Positions 33,438 through 44,900 of a DNA stretch of 64,000 bases are shown piece by piece (within the stretch, counting starts at the first letter, position 1; every line of letters starts with the position of its first letter). Made by a program: the position numbers and the translations under genes. This DNA is from JAKLKS01 sp964370855. Lineage in GTDB: Bacteria; Planctomycetota; JAJSAM01; JAKLKS01. The DNA is taken from positions 1-64,000 of the forward strand of contig CAYJMF010000010.1 of assembly GCA_964370855.1 (NCBI GenBank), read 5' to 3'. A model generated the notes under the pieces. That model searched no databases, was not told where the DNA came from, and was given only the letters and a program-made list of their open reading frames with translations.

Positions 33438-36400
33438 CTACCTGGCCTCCTGGGGAAGGACGATGCGCACCTCCTCGCCGGAACCCGCCTCCACCTCGAC
33501 GCTCCTCTCCTCGAAACCCTCCCGAGTCGCGGAGAGGATGACCGTTCCGGGCAGCAGCCCCCCCAGACGGAAGGTCCCGTCGGGACGGGTGACCGTGGAG
33601 CGCCGGGTCCCGTCCGCGGCCGTCACGGTGACGGAGGCCCCGGCGACACCCGATCCCTTCCCGTCGAGAACGGACCCGAGGACGGAGACGCTCTTCTCCG
33701 CCTCCGCCTGGAGGCGGATCCCGGTCGAGCCCGCGACGAACTTCTCGTTCCGCTGGACGAGGACGACTCCGCCGTCCGATCCCGGGTAGACCGCGATGGC
33801 ATGCTCCCCCGCCCCGAGCCCTCCGAACGCGAACCTCCCCTCGGCGTCGGTCGTGGCGACCTGCCCGCCCGCGGCGAGCCCCACCATCGGCAGCGCCCGC
33901 CCCCCGGCATCGACGAGCGTCCCCGCCAGGGAGAGGCCCGCCTCGAGGACGAACGCCAGGTTCCCGGTCCCGGCCTCGACTTCCTCACGGGTCGCCGGCG
34001 CGAAGCCGCGTCCCCCCGCGTAGGGGCCGATGGCGGATCCCGGTGGGTTGGCCACCACCGTGAACGAGCCGGCCTCGAGGCCCGCCAGCGAGAAGGTGCC
34101 GTCGGATGAGGTGGTCGCCTGGACCCGCTGCCCCGCTCCCGTGGCCAGGACCAGAACGCCGTTGAGCGGGCTCCGGTCCGGCCCCAGCACCCTTCCCGTG
34201 ATCCGGCCCGGGCGGCCCGCGACGGGCTGCACCACCACCCGGAGCCCCGCGGTGCCCGACCGGACCCCCTCGAGGATGGCCGTCTCGAAGGGCCAGGTGG
34301 GCTCGTTGACGTAGGGCATCACGACGACGGTGTACTCCCCGGGGGGGAGTTGCTCGATCCCGAACACCCCGTCCGGTCCGGGCGAATGGCGGTTCGTGAC
34401 GGGGCCCCGGGCTTCCACCACCACCCGGGGGACCGGCCTCCCGTCCGGGAAGACGACGACGCCTCGGATATTGAGCGCGGGGTCCATCTCGACCGTCGTC
34501 TCCGCGGCGTCGGTGTCGGCCCGCGCGTTCACCGTCACCATGCCGTCGGCCCACACGGAGAAGAGGAACGGCGGCGCCGGTGCCGCCGCGGCGACGGAGA
34601 AGCGCCCCTCGGCGTCGGTGAGGGCTCCGACGACGGTGCCCGCCTTGACCCGGGCCCCGGGGATGGGCTCCCCGGTTCCCCGTCGGAGGACCCGGCCGCG
34701 GATCGCACGGGAGGGTTCGAGGACGATGTCGAAGGTGTAGGCCTCCTGCCCCGGGACGAGGGTCACGTCCCCGGCAGCGCTCGATCCCGCGTGGCCCGGA
34801 GCGTAGGCGTACACCCGGAATTGCCCCGAATCCGCAGAGGGGAGCGCGATCTCATAGGTTCCGTCCGGCCCGACCGGAGCCGGCTCCGACCAGAGGGTTT
34901 CCGCCCCTCCTCCCGGGGTCCGGACCTGGCGGCCGGTCACCACGAAGGCCTTGACGTGGGCCTCCTCCAGAGGATCCCCGGAACTCGACCTGACCGTCCC
35001 CGTCACCCTCGGGCACCGGGTGAGCCGGACGACGAGGGGTTCCGGTGTCCGGTCCACCTCACCGGGTACGCGGAGGAGGCCCTCCACGAAGCCCTCCTTC
35101 CTCACGACCCACTCCGTGACGTCGGGGCCCGGCCCCGTGAGGTCGAACGTGCCGTCGGCGCGGGAGCGGCAGAGGGCCCCCATCACCGCGCTGCCCCCCA
35201 CGCGGGCGCCCTCGACGGGGGCACCATCCACGGTCTCCACCCGCCCGCTGATGGTGGCCCCGCGTGTCAGGCGGATGTCGTGGGTCGCGGTCTCCCCGGG
35301 ATGGACCTCCACCGTGCAGGACGAGAGGTCCCTGCCCTGGACCCCCTTCCACCACTCCGGGTATTGGTACCCGGGCATCATCGCGGTGACCTGGACCCGG
35401 CCGTCCTCGATGATCGGGAACTCGTAGCGTCCCCGGGCATCGGTCGTGGCCGAGCGGTTCCTCGCGCCCTCCCCCTTCCTCACGCCGGCGAAGACGGAGG
35501 CGCCCGCGAGCGGTCCTTCGGGGCCGGAGACGACGCCCTCGAGCCGGCCGGCCCGGACGAGCCGGAGGTCCCGCACGGTGGTCTCGCCCGGTCTCAGCGC
35601 AATCCGAAAGCCCGCGGGGCCCGGGGGCGGCGGCGGGAGGAGCCAGCCCTCCTTCTCGGCGGTGACGTAGTTCACGGTCCCCGGGGGGATCGTGTCGATG
35701 GCGTACTTCCCCGCGGCGTCCGTCGTGGCCACGCCGGCGCCCAGGGCCCCCCACCAGGTCATCGCCTCCACGCGAACTCCCGCGAGCGGCGTCCCCGTCT
35801 CCCCGTCGGAGACGGTCCCCGCGAGCACGGCGACGCCGGGCAGCACGATGTCGAAGCGCGCCACCGCCGGGACCTCCACCCCTCCCACCTCCACGGGGAG
35901 GCCTCCCCGGCGGGCCGCCCGGAGCATGAGGTTCCCCCAGGGGAGCCCCCCGAAGGCGTACGCCCCCTCCGCGTCGGTCCGGGTGACCTGGCCCCACTCC
36001 TCCCCGGCCACCACGCAGGCCCCCGGGACCGGGCGGCCGTCGGGATCCAGCACCCGGCCCTCCAGGGAGTGGCCGCGCCCGAGCCGGAGGAGCACGGGGT
36101 CCCCCCGCGGGCCGGCCTCGAGGAGGAGGGTCCGGGCCGCGCGGGTCAGGCCGTCCCTGGAGGCGGACACCGTCATGATGCCGGGGGCGAACCCCCGGAG
36201 CTCCGCCCTCCCCTGTGGATCCGAGACCGCGAAAGCGGCGGGCGAGGATCGGGTGTCGAGGAGTTCGAGGATCGCCCGGGGCATGGTGATGCCCGGCTGG
36301 ATCGCCGGATGGACCTCGACCCGGGCCCCCTCGGCGGGACGGTCGTCGAAGTCCCGCACGAGGACGATCACGGAGGCCGTTTCCCGTGGGGCTGGTGGAT

Positions 36401-37280
36401 CCGCCGTCGCCGTCGAGGAGGAAGGGACCTTCTCCTCCTCGCGAGGGATGAGGAGGCCCTCCGTCTTCCCCGAGGCAGTCGGCATGTCCGCTCCCCTCCC
36501 TCCCTCAGGCTCTTCCGGGGAGGGCCGGAGGATCCAGACCCCCCCGGCGAGGAGGAGGAGCGCCGCGACCGCGACCACGGTCTTCTTCGCCATGAGGACA
36601 CCTCCCATGAGCCCGCCCGCGGCGACGGAGGCCGCGAGGACTTTCCGCGATGCCCGGCGGAGGATCTCCCTCCGCACGGCCGCGAGCCCCCGGGGCTCGG
36701 GTCCCGGCCAGAGGACGAGGAGCGAGGCCAGTCCCGCCAGCGTCCGGCGGAGGCGCTCCCGGGCGCGGGACAGGAGCGATCGGATGGTGCCGGGCGGCAC
36801 CCCCTTGACCTCGGCGATCTCCGAGGGCTCGAGCCCGTACCGCCAACGGAGCAGCGCCACCTCCCGGTAGGTCTCCGGCAGGGACAACAGTGCGCTTCGG
36901 ACCCGCTCCTCGCGCTCGCGGGCTTCCGCTTCGGAGGCCGGGCCCGGGGGGGCCAGCGGCGGGGCCACCCGGGCCCGGTCGGGGACCCGTCGGACCCGGT
37001 CCCGGGCCTCCCGGACGCGGTTCCGGAGGATGCCGAGGAGCCACGGCCACGCGGGGCGCGCGGGGTCGTAGGCGGCGGCCGCGTCGATGACCGCCAGGTA
37101 GGTCTCCTGGAGGGCGTCCTCCGCCGTCGCCGCGTCCGGGCTCGCGGCGAGCGCCACCTTGAAGAGCGCCGGAGCCGTCGCGTCGAAGAGGAGCCCCAGG
37201 GCTTCCGGGTCGCCCGTCGCCCGGTATCGCCGGAGGAGGACCTCCAGGGACGCCGGGGTCGTCGCCGTGATCGGGGCCAT
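33438..37280 (-). CDS. membrane-tethered ECF sigma factor with ~11 beta-sandwich repeats (fusion E)
   Basis: 1280 residues. The sigma part differs from the other four: SLEVLLRRYRATGDPEALGL, PWLLGILRNRVREARDRVRR and sigma4 LPETYREVALLRWRYGLEPS, GVPPGTIRSLLSRARERLRR. The membrane segment follows MAKKTVVAVAALLLLAGGVW (~230-250). The outside region has about eleven repeats of the pattern GRVLDPDGRPVPGACVVAG, then TRTDAEGAYAFGGLPWG. ATG 37280 has no Shine-Dalgarno and no TGAACC element upstream. Divergent from fusion C across 188 bp. Confidence 0.85.
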   Translation of the reverse strand: MAPITATTPASLEVLLRRYRATGDPEALGLLFDATAPALFKVALAASPDAATAEDALQETYLAVIDAAAAYDPARPAWPWLLGILRNRVREARDRVRRVPDRARVAPPLAPPGPASEAEAREREERVRSALLSLPETYREVALLRWRYGLEPSEIAEVKGVPPGTIRSLLSRARERLRRTLAGLASLLVLWPGPEPRGLAAVRREILRRASRKVLAASVAAGGLMGGVLMAKKTVVAVAALLLLAGGVWILRPSPEEPEGGRGADMPTASGKTEGLLIPREEEKVPSSSTATADPPAPRETASVIVLVRDFDDRPAEGARVEVHPAIQPGITMPRAILELLDTRSSPAAFAVSDPQGRAELRGFAPGIMTVSASRDGLTRAARTLLLEAGPRGDPVLLRLGRGHSLEGRVLDPDGRPVPGACVVAGEEWGQVTRTDAEGAYAFGGLPWGNLMLRAARRGGLPVEVGGVEVPAVARFDIVLPGVAVLAGTVSDGETGTPLAGVRVEAMTWWGALGAGVATTDAAGKYAIDTIPPGTVNYVTAEKEGWLLPPPPPGPAGFRIALRPGETTVRDLRLVRAGRLEGVVSGPEGPLAGASVFAGVRKGEGARNRSATTDARGRYEFPIIEDGRVQVTAMMPGYQYPEWWKGVQGRDLSSCTVEVHPGETATHDIRLTRGATISGRVETVDGAPVEGARVGGSAVMGALCRSRADGTFDLTGPGPDVTEWVVRKEGFVEGLLRVPGEVDRTPEPLVVRLTRCPRVTGTVRSSSGDPLEEAHVKAFVVTGRQVRTPGGGAETLWSEPAPVGPDGTYEIALPSADSGQFRVYAYAPGHAGSSAAGDVTLVPGQEAYTFDIVLEPSRAIRGRVLRRGTGEPIPGARVKAGTVVGALTDAEGRFSVAAAAPAPPFLFSVWADGMVTVNARADTDAAETTVEMDPALNIRGVVVFPDGRPVPRVVVEARGPVTNRHSPGPDGVFGIEQLPPGEYTVVVMPYVNEPTWPFETAILEGVRSGTAGLRVVVQPVAGRPGRITGRVLGPDRSPLNGVLVLATGAGQRVQATTSSDGTFSLAGLEAGSFTVVANPPGSAIGPYAGGRGFAPATREEVEAGTGNLAFVLEAGLSLAGTLVDAGGRALPMVGLAAGGQVATTDAEGRFAFGGLGAGEHAIAVYPGSDGGVVLVQRNEKFVAGSTGIRLQAEAEKSVSVLGSVLDGKGSGVAGASVTVTAADGTRRSTVTRPDGTFRLGGLLPGTVILSATREGFEERSVEVEAGSGEEVRIVLPQEAR
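36593..36605 (-). promoter_or_regulatory. internal Shine-Dalgarno and in-frame ATG, fusion E
   Basis: GGAGG (36601-36605) is 7 bases before ATG (36591-36593), which opens MAKKTVV at the membrane segment. The product would be 1051 residues without the sigma domain. Confidence 0.5.
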
Positions 37281-37427
37281 CAACGGGAGACTGGGGACGG
37301 GGAGGGGCTTGCGTTGCACTGAAAACCGAACGGATGAAGACGCTTCGGGATCACCGCCCCGACGCGGCCTGCTCCCCGCCGAAGGACACGGACGCCGGCC
37401 GCGACCCCACCCCCCCGGTTCCGGAAA

Positions 37428-37453
37428 TGAACCGCTCCCGCGCCCGCCGGTGT
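37428..37453 (+). promoter_or_regulatory. candidate ECF promoter, fusion C
   Basis: TGAACC (37428-37433), GC-rich spacer, then GCCGGTGT (37446-37453). TGAACC is 35 nt before ATG 37469. Confidence 0.5.
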
Positions 37454-37468
37454 CCCATGGGCGAAGGA

Positions 37469-40400
37469 ATGGACCGTTCACCCCCCTCCGACCGTCTGGA
37501 AGAGCTGCTCGCCCATCGCGGGTGGGTGCGGCGCGTGGCGCGGGCGCTGGTCGCCGACGAGAGCCGCGCGGAGGACCTGGAGCAGGAGGTCTGGCTCCGG
37601 TCCCTCGCCCGGCCGGCGCCGCGGTCGCCCCGGGCCTGGCTCGGGACGCTGCTACGGAATGCGGCCTCCAACATGCGTCGCGGGGAGAGGCGGAGGGACG
37701 GGCACGAGTCCGCGGCGCCGCCGCCCCGTCCGCTGCCCGGTCCCGGGGAGCTCCTGGAGCGGGCGGAGATCGTCGAGCGGGTCGCCCGGGCGGTGCGCGG
37801 GCTCGCGGAGCCCTACCGGACCACGGTGCTCCTGCGCTACTTCGAGGACATCGAGACCGCGGAGATCGCCCATCGCCAGGGAATCCCCGTGGAGACGGTC
37901 CGCACGCGGCTCAAGAGGGCCGTCGCGCTGCTGCGGGAACGCCTCGACGGGGACGGCGAAGGGGGAAGGGGCGCATGGATGGCGGCCCTCCTCCCCGTCG
38001 CCGGGGATGGAACGGGGTTCCCCCCGGGGACGATCCCCGGAGGCGCGGCCGTCGTCGCCACGGAGGTGCTCATCATGGGTGTGAAGGCCAAGACGATCGC
38101 GGCGGCAGTCCTCCTCGTGGCAGCCGGTGTGGGCGTGTGGGCCTTCTCGGGGAAGAGCGATGGGGCCCCCTCCTCGGGAGGGACCGGAACCGGCGGGGCG
38201 GCGGTGGCGCGGGCCATCCCGGGAGCGGGGGGTGACCCGGGGACGCCGCCCGCGGCCCCCGAGGCGGCCCCGCCATCTCCCGCCCCTGCCGCGACGAGAG
38301 ATCTCGATGTAGAGGTCAGGGACACCTCGGACCGCCCCGTCCCGGGGGCGGAGGTCGCCCTCGCCGCGGAACCGGGCGCGCCGTCGGATCCCGTGGCCGC
38401 CTCCCTCCACCCGGTCTCCCTCGGGAAGGCGGCCACGGCGGGGACGAGCGGCCCCGACGGGTCCTGCGTCCTCCGGGACGTTCCCCCGGGTGAATGGGTC
38501 CTCTCCGTGCGGGCCCCGGGATTCTCGGCCCACTTCGAGGACGTGCGGTTTGCGGAGCGCCAGGCGCTCCCCCCGATCCGGGTGATCCTCGTCCCGGCCT
38601 GCGCGCTCGCGGGGAGGGTCTTGATCGCCGACGGGAAGCCGCTCCCCGGCGTGACGGTCCGGGCCGTGCGCCCCTGGGCGGGCGGGGACCGCGGCTTCAA
38701 CCGGGTGGAGTGCCGCGCCGACGACGAGGGGCGCTACCGCCTCGAAGGCCTCGGGCGCGGGACCCACGACCTCTGGGTCCTCCTCCCCTCCGGCGTCCTG
38801 CGGGGCGGGGGCTGCGTCCTCGTCCCCGAGGTCTCCACCTACGACATCCGGCTCGCGGCCGGGGGATCGGTGCGCGGCCGGGTCCTCGAGGACGCCGGAG
38901 GCGCACCCGTCGCCGGGGCGCAGGTCGTCGTGGAAGTGCGGGGAAACTGGTCTCCCGATGGGTGGGACGGATCGCGCGGCGCGAAGGCTGCGGCGGCCAC
39001 GTCGGCCGACGGCACCTTCGCCTTCGGGGATCTGCCCGCGGGCCGGCTCCAGACCCTCGCCGTCCTCTCCGAGGGCTTCATCGACTACCCGGACCCCTCC
39101 TTCGAGGCCTCCGCCCAACCGACGGTCCTCGTTCCCGGCGGGGTGGTCGAGAGGGAGATCCGCCTGCGGCGCGGCACCGTCATCCGCGGAAGGGTGCTCG
39201 GACCCGAGGGAGAACCGGTGGCGGGGGCGGAGGTGGTGTTCCTCTCCCACGCGCAGACCCGCTTCGGCATCACGACGGACACCGGCGGGAACCCGCTCCG
39301 CCTCCCCCGCGCCCTGTCGGCGCCGACGGGGGCCGACGGCGCCTACCGCATCTCCGGGGCGCGGCCCGGCGTGGGGATGCTCGCGGTGAGGGCCCGGGGG
39401 CTCTTCCTCCCCGGGGCGACGGAGGAGGCATGGTCCCGCGTCGTCGAGGGACCGAAGCCGGGGAGCGATGCCGTCATCGCCGTCCCGCTGGCCGGGGATG
39501 TGGAGCGGGATCTCCGCCTCGTCGCCGGCTCCTCCATCGAGGGGACCGTCTCCGACGGGGAGGGCCGGCCGCTCCCCGGCGTCCGTGTCGGGATCGAGGA
39601 CGCGGCCTCCACCTTCGGGACCGGGGCGCCGCGGATCCCCTGGACCGAGGCGCCGGTCTTCCTCGATGCGCGGGTCCCGACGGGATCCCCCTCCCCGGCG
39701 CCGACGGGGCCCAGCGGGGTCACGGACGGGGCGGGGGCCTTCCTCATCGTGGACGTCCCTCCCGGCCGCCGGCTCACGGTGCGCGCCACCGGGGAAACGG
39801 GGAACTGGGGAACACCGGCGACCATCGAGACGCGCCCCGGCGAACGGGTGCGCGGAGTGGCCCTCACGCTCTCCCGCGGCGGGGCCATCGCGGGGACCGT
39901 GCGCCGGAGCGACGGGGAACCCCTGGCCGCGCCGCGCCTGCGCCTCGTCCCCGGTCGGCGGGCCTGGGAACCCTGGACGACCGGTGGCGAGGAGATCAAC
40001 CGCCAGCGGGCGGGGGCCCTCCCCGTCGGGGAGGGCGGGGCCTTCCGGGTCGAGGGATTGGCGCCCGGCTCCTACCAGATCGAGGCCGGCGCCGAGGGCT
40101 GCGGGACCCTCATCGGCGCCGAGGTCGAGGTCCGTGACGGGGAGACCCGGGACGACGTCGAGATCCTCCTCCCCCCCGAACTCACCGTGGAGGGGAGGGC
40201 CGTGGACGGCGACGGCAATGCCGTCCCCGGGGCGGAGGTCCTGGTGATCCCCGCCGAGGGGACGAAGTACGCGGAGCCGACGATTGTGAAGGGGGAGGAC
40301 GGATCGGAGACCCGGACGTACAACCGCCCGGAGTTCCGGCCTCTCCACTTCCTCGGGGTCGAGGTGGGGTCCACGGGGGTGACCGACGGGGTGGGCCGCT

Positions 40401-41971
40401 TCCGCCAGGGGGGCCTCATCGAGGGGAAGGTCCGCATCGCCATCCGCGCCCCCGGCTTCACCGACGGGATCCTGGAGGCGGAGGCCGGGACCAGGGACCT
40501 GACCGTCGTCCTCCCGCCGGCCCTCTCCATCGCGGGGAAGGTCGTGGAATCCGGGACGGGGACTCCCGTGGGGGGCCTCTACATCGTGGCCCTCCCGGAT
40601 CCCCGGCCCCGGGCCGCGGGCGTGAGCCGCGAGGCGACGACGGCCTCCGACGGCACCTTCTCCCTCGAGCCGCTCTCGCCGGGGACCTTCAGGCTCAGCG
40701 TCGGGCGCGGATGGACCGACCTCGACGCGAACTGCCTCTACCGCACCGTCCCCGGCATCGATGCGGGGACGCGGGACCTCGTCGTGGAGGTGGACCGCGG
40801 GACGACGCTCTCGGGAAGGGTCGTGGACGAGCAGGGCGGTCCCGTCACCTGGGGGCTCCATGTCTGGGCCCGGAGGGAGGACCCGCCCGACCCGGGGACC
40901 GGGCGCTACCCCGACGGGTCGCAGCGCCTGCTCTACGATGCGGCCGTGCTTCCCGACGGCCGTTTCCGGATGGTCGTCCTTCCGGGGTCCTTCTCCTACG
41001 AGGTGGTCGCCGAGGCCGCGCGATCCTCGGCGGGCCCCCCGCCGATCCTGCGGACGAGGGTCGGGGGCGTCGCCCCGGGAGCCGGGGAGGTCGTCATGAC
41101 CGTCCGACGGGGCGCCGCCATCTCGGGGAGGGTGGTTCTCCCCCGGGATCCCTCCATCAAGTTCCACATGGCGGGCCAGCTCATCGTTCGGTTCGCGGGA
41201 ACGGCGGACTCCCCGGCCCCCATGGACAACGGGACACGACCGCCGCTCCGCCTCCTGCCCGACGGGGATCCCGTCGCCTTCGCCTTCACGACGGAGATGC
41301 TGGAACCGGGACGGTCCTACGACATCGTAGCGGCGAACTTCTACGCCACCACCGGCGGGCCCCCCCGCAACATCGGCGGGATGGTGCGCAACGTCGTCGC
41401 CGGGAGTTCCGACGTCGTCATCGAGCTCGGGATGGGCGATACGATCACCGGCACCGTCACCGACGACGAGGGGCATCCCCTGGCCCAGGTCCCGGTCTTC
41501 GCGAAGGCCCTCCGCTGGACGACGGGGGAGCCGGTGCTCTATGGCGAGCCGGGCCGGGGCGCGGCGGTCTACTCCGGGCCCGACGGCGCCTTCACGCTGA
41601 CGGGCCTCGGGCGCTACGTCTTCGGGATCACCACCGGCGGCGAGGGCTCCCCCTTCGCCCGCATGGAGCAGGAGGACGAGGTCGCGGTCGGCGCCACCGG
41701 AGTCCGGGCCACCGCCCGCGGCGGCGTCTCCCTCTCCGGCACGCTCCTCGGCGCGGACGGGAAGCCGACGGAGTACCTCTACGCGCTGGTCCTGGGGAAG
41801 GACGGAAAGCGCACCCACGCTTCCGTCACGTCGAAGGAGGACGGTACCTTCACGATCTCCGGCCTCGCGCCCGGCCCCGTGCACCTCGGCGCCACCCTGC
41901 GCGGCAGGGACTACGACCTCGGAACCGTCACGGCGCCCGCGGAGGGGCTGACGTTGCGGCTCCCGGAGTGA
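37469..41971 (+). CDS. membrane-tethered ECF sigma factor with ~13 beta-sandwich repeats (fusion C)
   Basis: 1500 residues, the longest paralogue and the only one on the plus strand. ATG 37469 gives MDRSPPSDRLEELLAHRGW, aligning with fusion D (MERPPEPVRLEDLLAERAW); in-frame ATG 37457 is possible. Sigma2 and sigma4 (YRTTVLLRYFEDIETAEIAH, GIPVETVRTRLKRAVALLRE) span ~1-165, the membrane segment (AKTIAAAVLLVAAGVGVWAF) ~205-225, then many repeats such as GRVLGPEGEPVAGAEVVFLS and GRVVDEQGGPVTWGLHVWAR. It converges with fusion D with 22 bp between stops and no visible terminator. Confidence 0.85.
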   Translation: MDRSPPSDRLEELLAHRGWVRRVARALVADESRAEDLEQEVWLRSLARPAPRSPRAWLGTLLRNAASNMRRGERRRDGHESAAPPPRPLPGPGELLERAEIVERVARAVRGLAEPYRTTVLLRYFEDIETAEIAHRQGIPVETVRTRLKRAVALLRERLDGDGEGGRGAWMAALLPVAGDGTGFPPGTIPGGAAVVATEVLIMGVKAKTIAAAVLLVAAGVGVWAFSGKSDGAPSSGGTGTGGAAVARAIPGAGGDPGTPPAAPEAAPPSPAPAATRDLDVEVRDTSDRPVPGAEVALAAEPGAPSDPVAASLHPVSLGKAATAGTSGPDGSCVLRDVPPGEWVLSVRAPGFSAHFEDVRFAERQALPPIRVILVPACALAGRVLIADGKPLPGVTVRAVRPWAGGDRGFNRVECRADDEGRYRLEGLGRGTHDLWVLLPSGVLRGGGCVLVPEVSTYDIRLAAGGSVRGRVLEDAGGAPVAGAQVVVEVRGNWSPDGWDGSRGAKAAAATSADGTFAFGDLPAGRLQTLAVLSEGFIDYPDPSFEASAQPTVLVPGGVVEREIRLRRGTVIRGRVLGPEGEPVAGAEVVFLSHAQTRFGITTDTGGNPLRLPRALSAPTGADGAYRISGARPGVGMLAVRARGLFLPGATEEAWSRVVEGPKPGSDAVIAVPLAGDVERDLRLVAGSSIEGTVSDGEGRPLPGVRVGIEDAASTFGTGAPRIPWTEAPVFLDARVPTGSPSPAPTGPSGVTDGAGAFLIVDVPPGRRLTVRATGETGNWGTPATIETRPGERVRGVALTLSRGGAIAGTVRRSDGEPLAAPRLRLVPGRRAWEPWTTGGEEINRQRAGALPVGEGGAFRVEGLAPGSYQIEAGAEGCGTLIGAEVEVRDGETRDDVEILLPPELTVEGRAVDGDGNAVPGAEVLVIPAEGTKYAEPTIVKGEDGSETRTYNRPEFRPLHFLGVEVGSTGVTDGVGRFRQGGLIEGKVRIAIRAPGFTDGILEAEAGTRDLTVVLPPALSIAGKVVESGTGTPVGGLYIVALPDPRPRAAGVSREATTASDGTFSLEPLSPGTFRLSVGRGWTDLDANCLYRTVPGIDAGTRDLVVEVDRGTTLSGRVVDEQGGPVTWGLHVWARREDPPDPGTGRYPDGSQRLLYDAAVLPDGRFRMVVLPGSFSYEVVAEAARSSAGPPPILRTRVGGVAPGAGEVVMTVRRGAAISGRVVLPRDPSIKFHMAGQLIVRFAGTADSPAPMDNGTRPPLRLLPDGDPVAFAFTTEMLEPGRSYDIVAANFYATTGGPPRNIGGMVRNVVAGSSDVVIELGMGDTITGTVTDDEGHPLAQVPVFAKALRWTTGEPVLYGEPGRGAAVYSGPDGAFTLTGLGRYVFGITTGGEGSPFARMEQEDEVAVGATGVRATARGGVSLSGTLLGADGKPTEYLYALVLGKDGKRTHASVTSKEDGTFTISGLAPGPVHLGATLRGRDYDLGTVTAPAEGLTLRLPE
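38062..38077 (+). promoter_or_regulatory. internal Shine-Dalgarno and in-frame ATG, fusion C
   Basis: GGAGG (38062-38066) is 8 bases before in-frame ATG (38075-38077). Here the amino acids are T-E-V-L-I-M rather than the G-G-L-L-M of paralogues, yet the GGAGGTG nucleotide motif is kept. The product would be 1298 residues. Confidence 0.55.
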
Positions 41972-41993
41972 GGTGGACCCCCTGCCGGTCGCC

Positions 41994-44900
41994 CTACTTC
42001 GCGACGACGACGACCTCGATGCCCGTCCCGGGAACGTCGAATTCCCCGAGATCGAGGTCCTTGCCATCCAGGTACGCTTCGAGGGTCACCTTCCCCGGCG
42101 CGAAGCCCCGTAGGCGGAATCGGCCGTCCTCCCAGGGCCACACCTGGACCATGGTCGGGACCGGGTCCGCCTGGCGCGCGACGAGGCCCTGGACCTGCAC
42201 CGGCTTGCCGGCCTCGTCCACGAGCCGTCCCTCCAGGGCCACTCCCTCCGCCACGGGGATCTCCACCGGGACATCCCCGGGTCGCACCGCGCCCGGGGCC
42301 CGGGACGGGGCGAACACCCCGCCATCGCCTCCGGCGGCGACGGTGTACTCCCGATCCTCGAGGCCCGCCACCGTGAAGGATCCGTCGGCGGCCGTCTTCG
42401 CCGAGCCCGCGACGCCGATCCTGTGGGGGTCCTCCCCGGCGATCCACGCCCGCACCGCGACGCCGGCGCCCGCGGGCTGTCCGTCGGGGCCCATCACCCG
42501 GCCGGAGATCTCCCGGCCGCGGGGGAGGACGATGACGAGTTCCGTCGTCCCCGGCGCCACGCCCTGCATCCGCGCGCCCCGCGTCCCATGGAAACTCCCC
42601 CGGTCCGCGGTCACGTCGTAGGTCCGCCCCGTCCGAAGGGCCGGAGACCGGAAGTACCCCCATGAGTCCACGTAGGCGCTCACGGATTCACCGTCCTGCA
42701 GGACTTCGGAAGGTCGGACGAGAAGCCAACCCCCGTCCCTCCAGTGACTGCCGTCCTCGTTCGTCAGACGCCCCGAAATCGGGAGTCCCCGGGCGACGCG
42801 GACGACCACGTCCTCCGTCCCCGCCGGGACCTGCTCCACCTTCGCCGGGGCGTAGTATCCGCCCTGGGAGGTGTGGATGGCCTGGTTCTCCGGGCTCACC
42901 TGGATGTCGTAGGCGCCGGGCTCGAGCCCGCCGACGCGGAAGGTCCCGTCCTCGCGGGAGTGGCCCTCCCGCACGTAGGAGGGTCGGCCGCCGCCGGCCA
43001 TGATCCGGAACAGCCACACCCTCAACGGGACCGCCGCCGGCAGCCCCTCCTCGTCGACGATCCTCCCTCCGATGGCCAGGCCGCGGCGAAGCGCGACCCT
43101 GAGGTCGCCGGTTCCCCCCTCCACTCCCCTCACCGTCGCGGGCAGGTAGTCCGCCGACGGCTCCTCGGTCCGCAACTCGTGGGGGACCGCGAGGAGGCCG
43201 CCGATGGTGAAGGTCCCGTCGGCCCGGGAGCGGCCGGTACCCCAGCTGCTCCGGCCTTCCCTGTACCAGTTGGCTTGCAGGGCAATGCCGGCGATGGGCT
43301 GGTTCGTCGTCTCGTCCACGACGACGCCGGAGATAGCGACCGGGGCGTGGAGAGTGACGGCGAGGTCTCCGCCCCCGGGCCGGGCCAGGAGACGCTCGCC
43401 GAGGAGGCCGTCGCGGGTGACGCGCACGATGTACTCGACCGGGGCGAGCCCCTCCACCGCGAACCGGCCGTCAGCGTCGCTCACCGCCTTCACCGCATCG
43501 AGTTCCACCGACCCGAACCCGTCCTCCCGGACGACGACCGCGGCCCCCTCCACCGCCGCCCCGGCCTCGTCCACGACCCTCCCGGTGATCCGGGCGTCGG
43601 GGGCGAGGCGGACGACGATGTGTTCCACGGCTTCCCCGTCCTTCAGGGTCACCGTGGGCCCCCTCGAGGGGCCGAAGCCCGGGGCCTCCGCCTGGAGGGT
43701 GAACACGCCGTCCCTGCGACCCTCGATGCGGAACGTCCCGTCGGGGGCCACGGGATGCAGGGAACCGTAGATCCTCGCCTCCTCCCAGAGGTTCCGTCCC
43801 GGGGTCGCGGAACCGGCCGGGTCTCCGTGGATGAGCCGGAGCACGGCCCCGCGAACGGCCGAGCCGTCGGGTCCCGTCACGCGACCGGCCAGGCGGCCGG
43901 CGGCGAAGGGACGGACCACCACCACGACGCCCTGCACGGTGGCTCCGGCCTCGAGATCGAAGGGCTCCGAACTCCCCGAGGTCCCCTTCGGTCCCTCGGA
44001 CCAGCCGGAGACCGTGATCCCGAGTCCGGGGCGGACTCCCTCGAGACGGAAACTCCCGTCCGACGATGACGGCATGGCCACGCCGCCCGGCGAGTAGCCC
44101 CTTCCGCGGCTCTGGACCCGGAACCCCGCGACGGGCTTCCCCTCGGGGTCCACGACCTTCCCCTCCACCGTCGCCCCGAGGGGCAGGGCGAAGTCGCGGA
44201 CGACCTCGCCCGTCTCCGGGAGGAGAACGACCAGGGAGTCCGGCACGCGGCCCTGCTGGAAGGCCCGGGTGGCGTCGGGCGGCAGATCGGGATGGGGGTG
44301 GCGCTGCTCGTCCACGAGGAACAGGGCGCGCCTCCCGCCACGGACCCTGAGGAGGTAGGCGCCCCCGGCGTCCGTATCCGTCCTCGGTCCGGAGCCGGTC
44401 TCCTCTCCCTCGAAGAGGAGCCCCACGCCGGCACCGGGCAGGGGGGCGCCCGCCTCGTCCGTGACGCGCCCCCGGACGACGACGCCGCGCTCCATGTGGA
44501 TGTCGCGCCGGAGGGAGGCCCCGGACTCCAGGAAGGTGTCGACGTTGGGATTCCCCTCCCCGTTGAAGGTCAGGTACCCGTCCCGCACGGCCGTCAGCAC
44601 GGCGAAGTTCCCCTCCGGGAGATCGGAGAGGAGGTAGGAGCCGTCGGCGGCGGAGACGCCCCGCGGATAGGTCCTGCGGAACGGCGGTCCCTGGGGCTGC
44701 ACGGAGGCGACCACGATCGCTCCCGCCAGCGGTTCACCGGTGGCTGCATCGGTCACGCGGCCGGCGATGGAGCCGCCGCGATCGAGCACGATGTCGAACC
44801 GGTCCGGCCCGGGAAGGACCACGCTCCCTTCGCTGCGCAGGGTCCCCGACGGCAGGCGGACGCAGACCTCGTGGATGCCCGGGGCCACGCCCCCGATGCG

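Noticed and set aside
37652..42067. A 1471-codon open frame antisense to sigma fusion C
   Set aside because: Shadow of a real gene with intact sigma and repeat domains on the plus strand.
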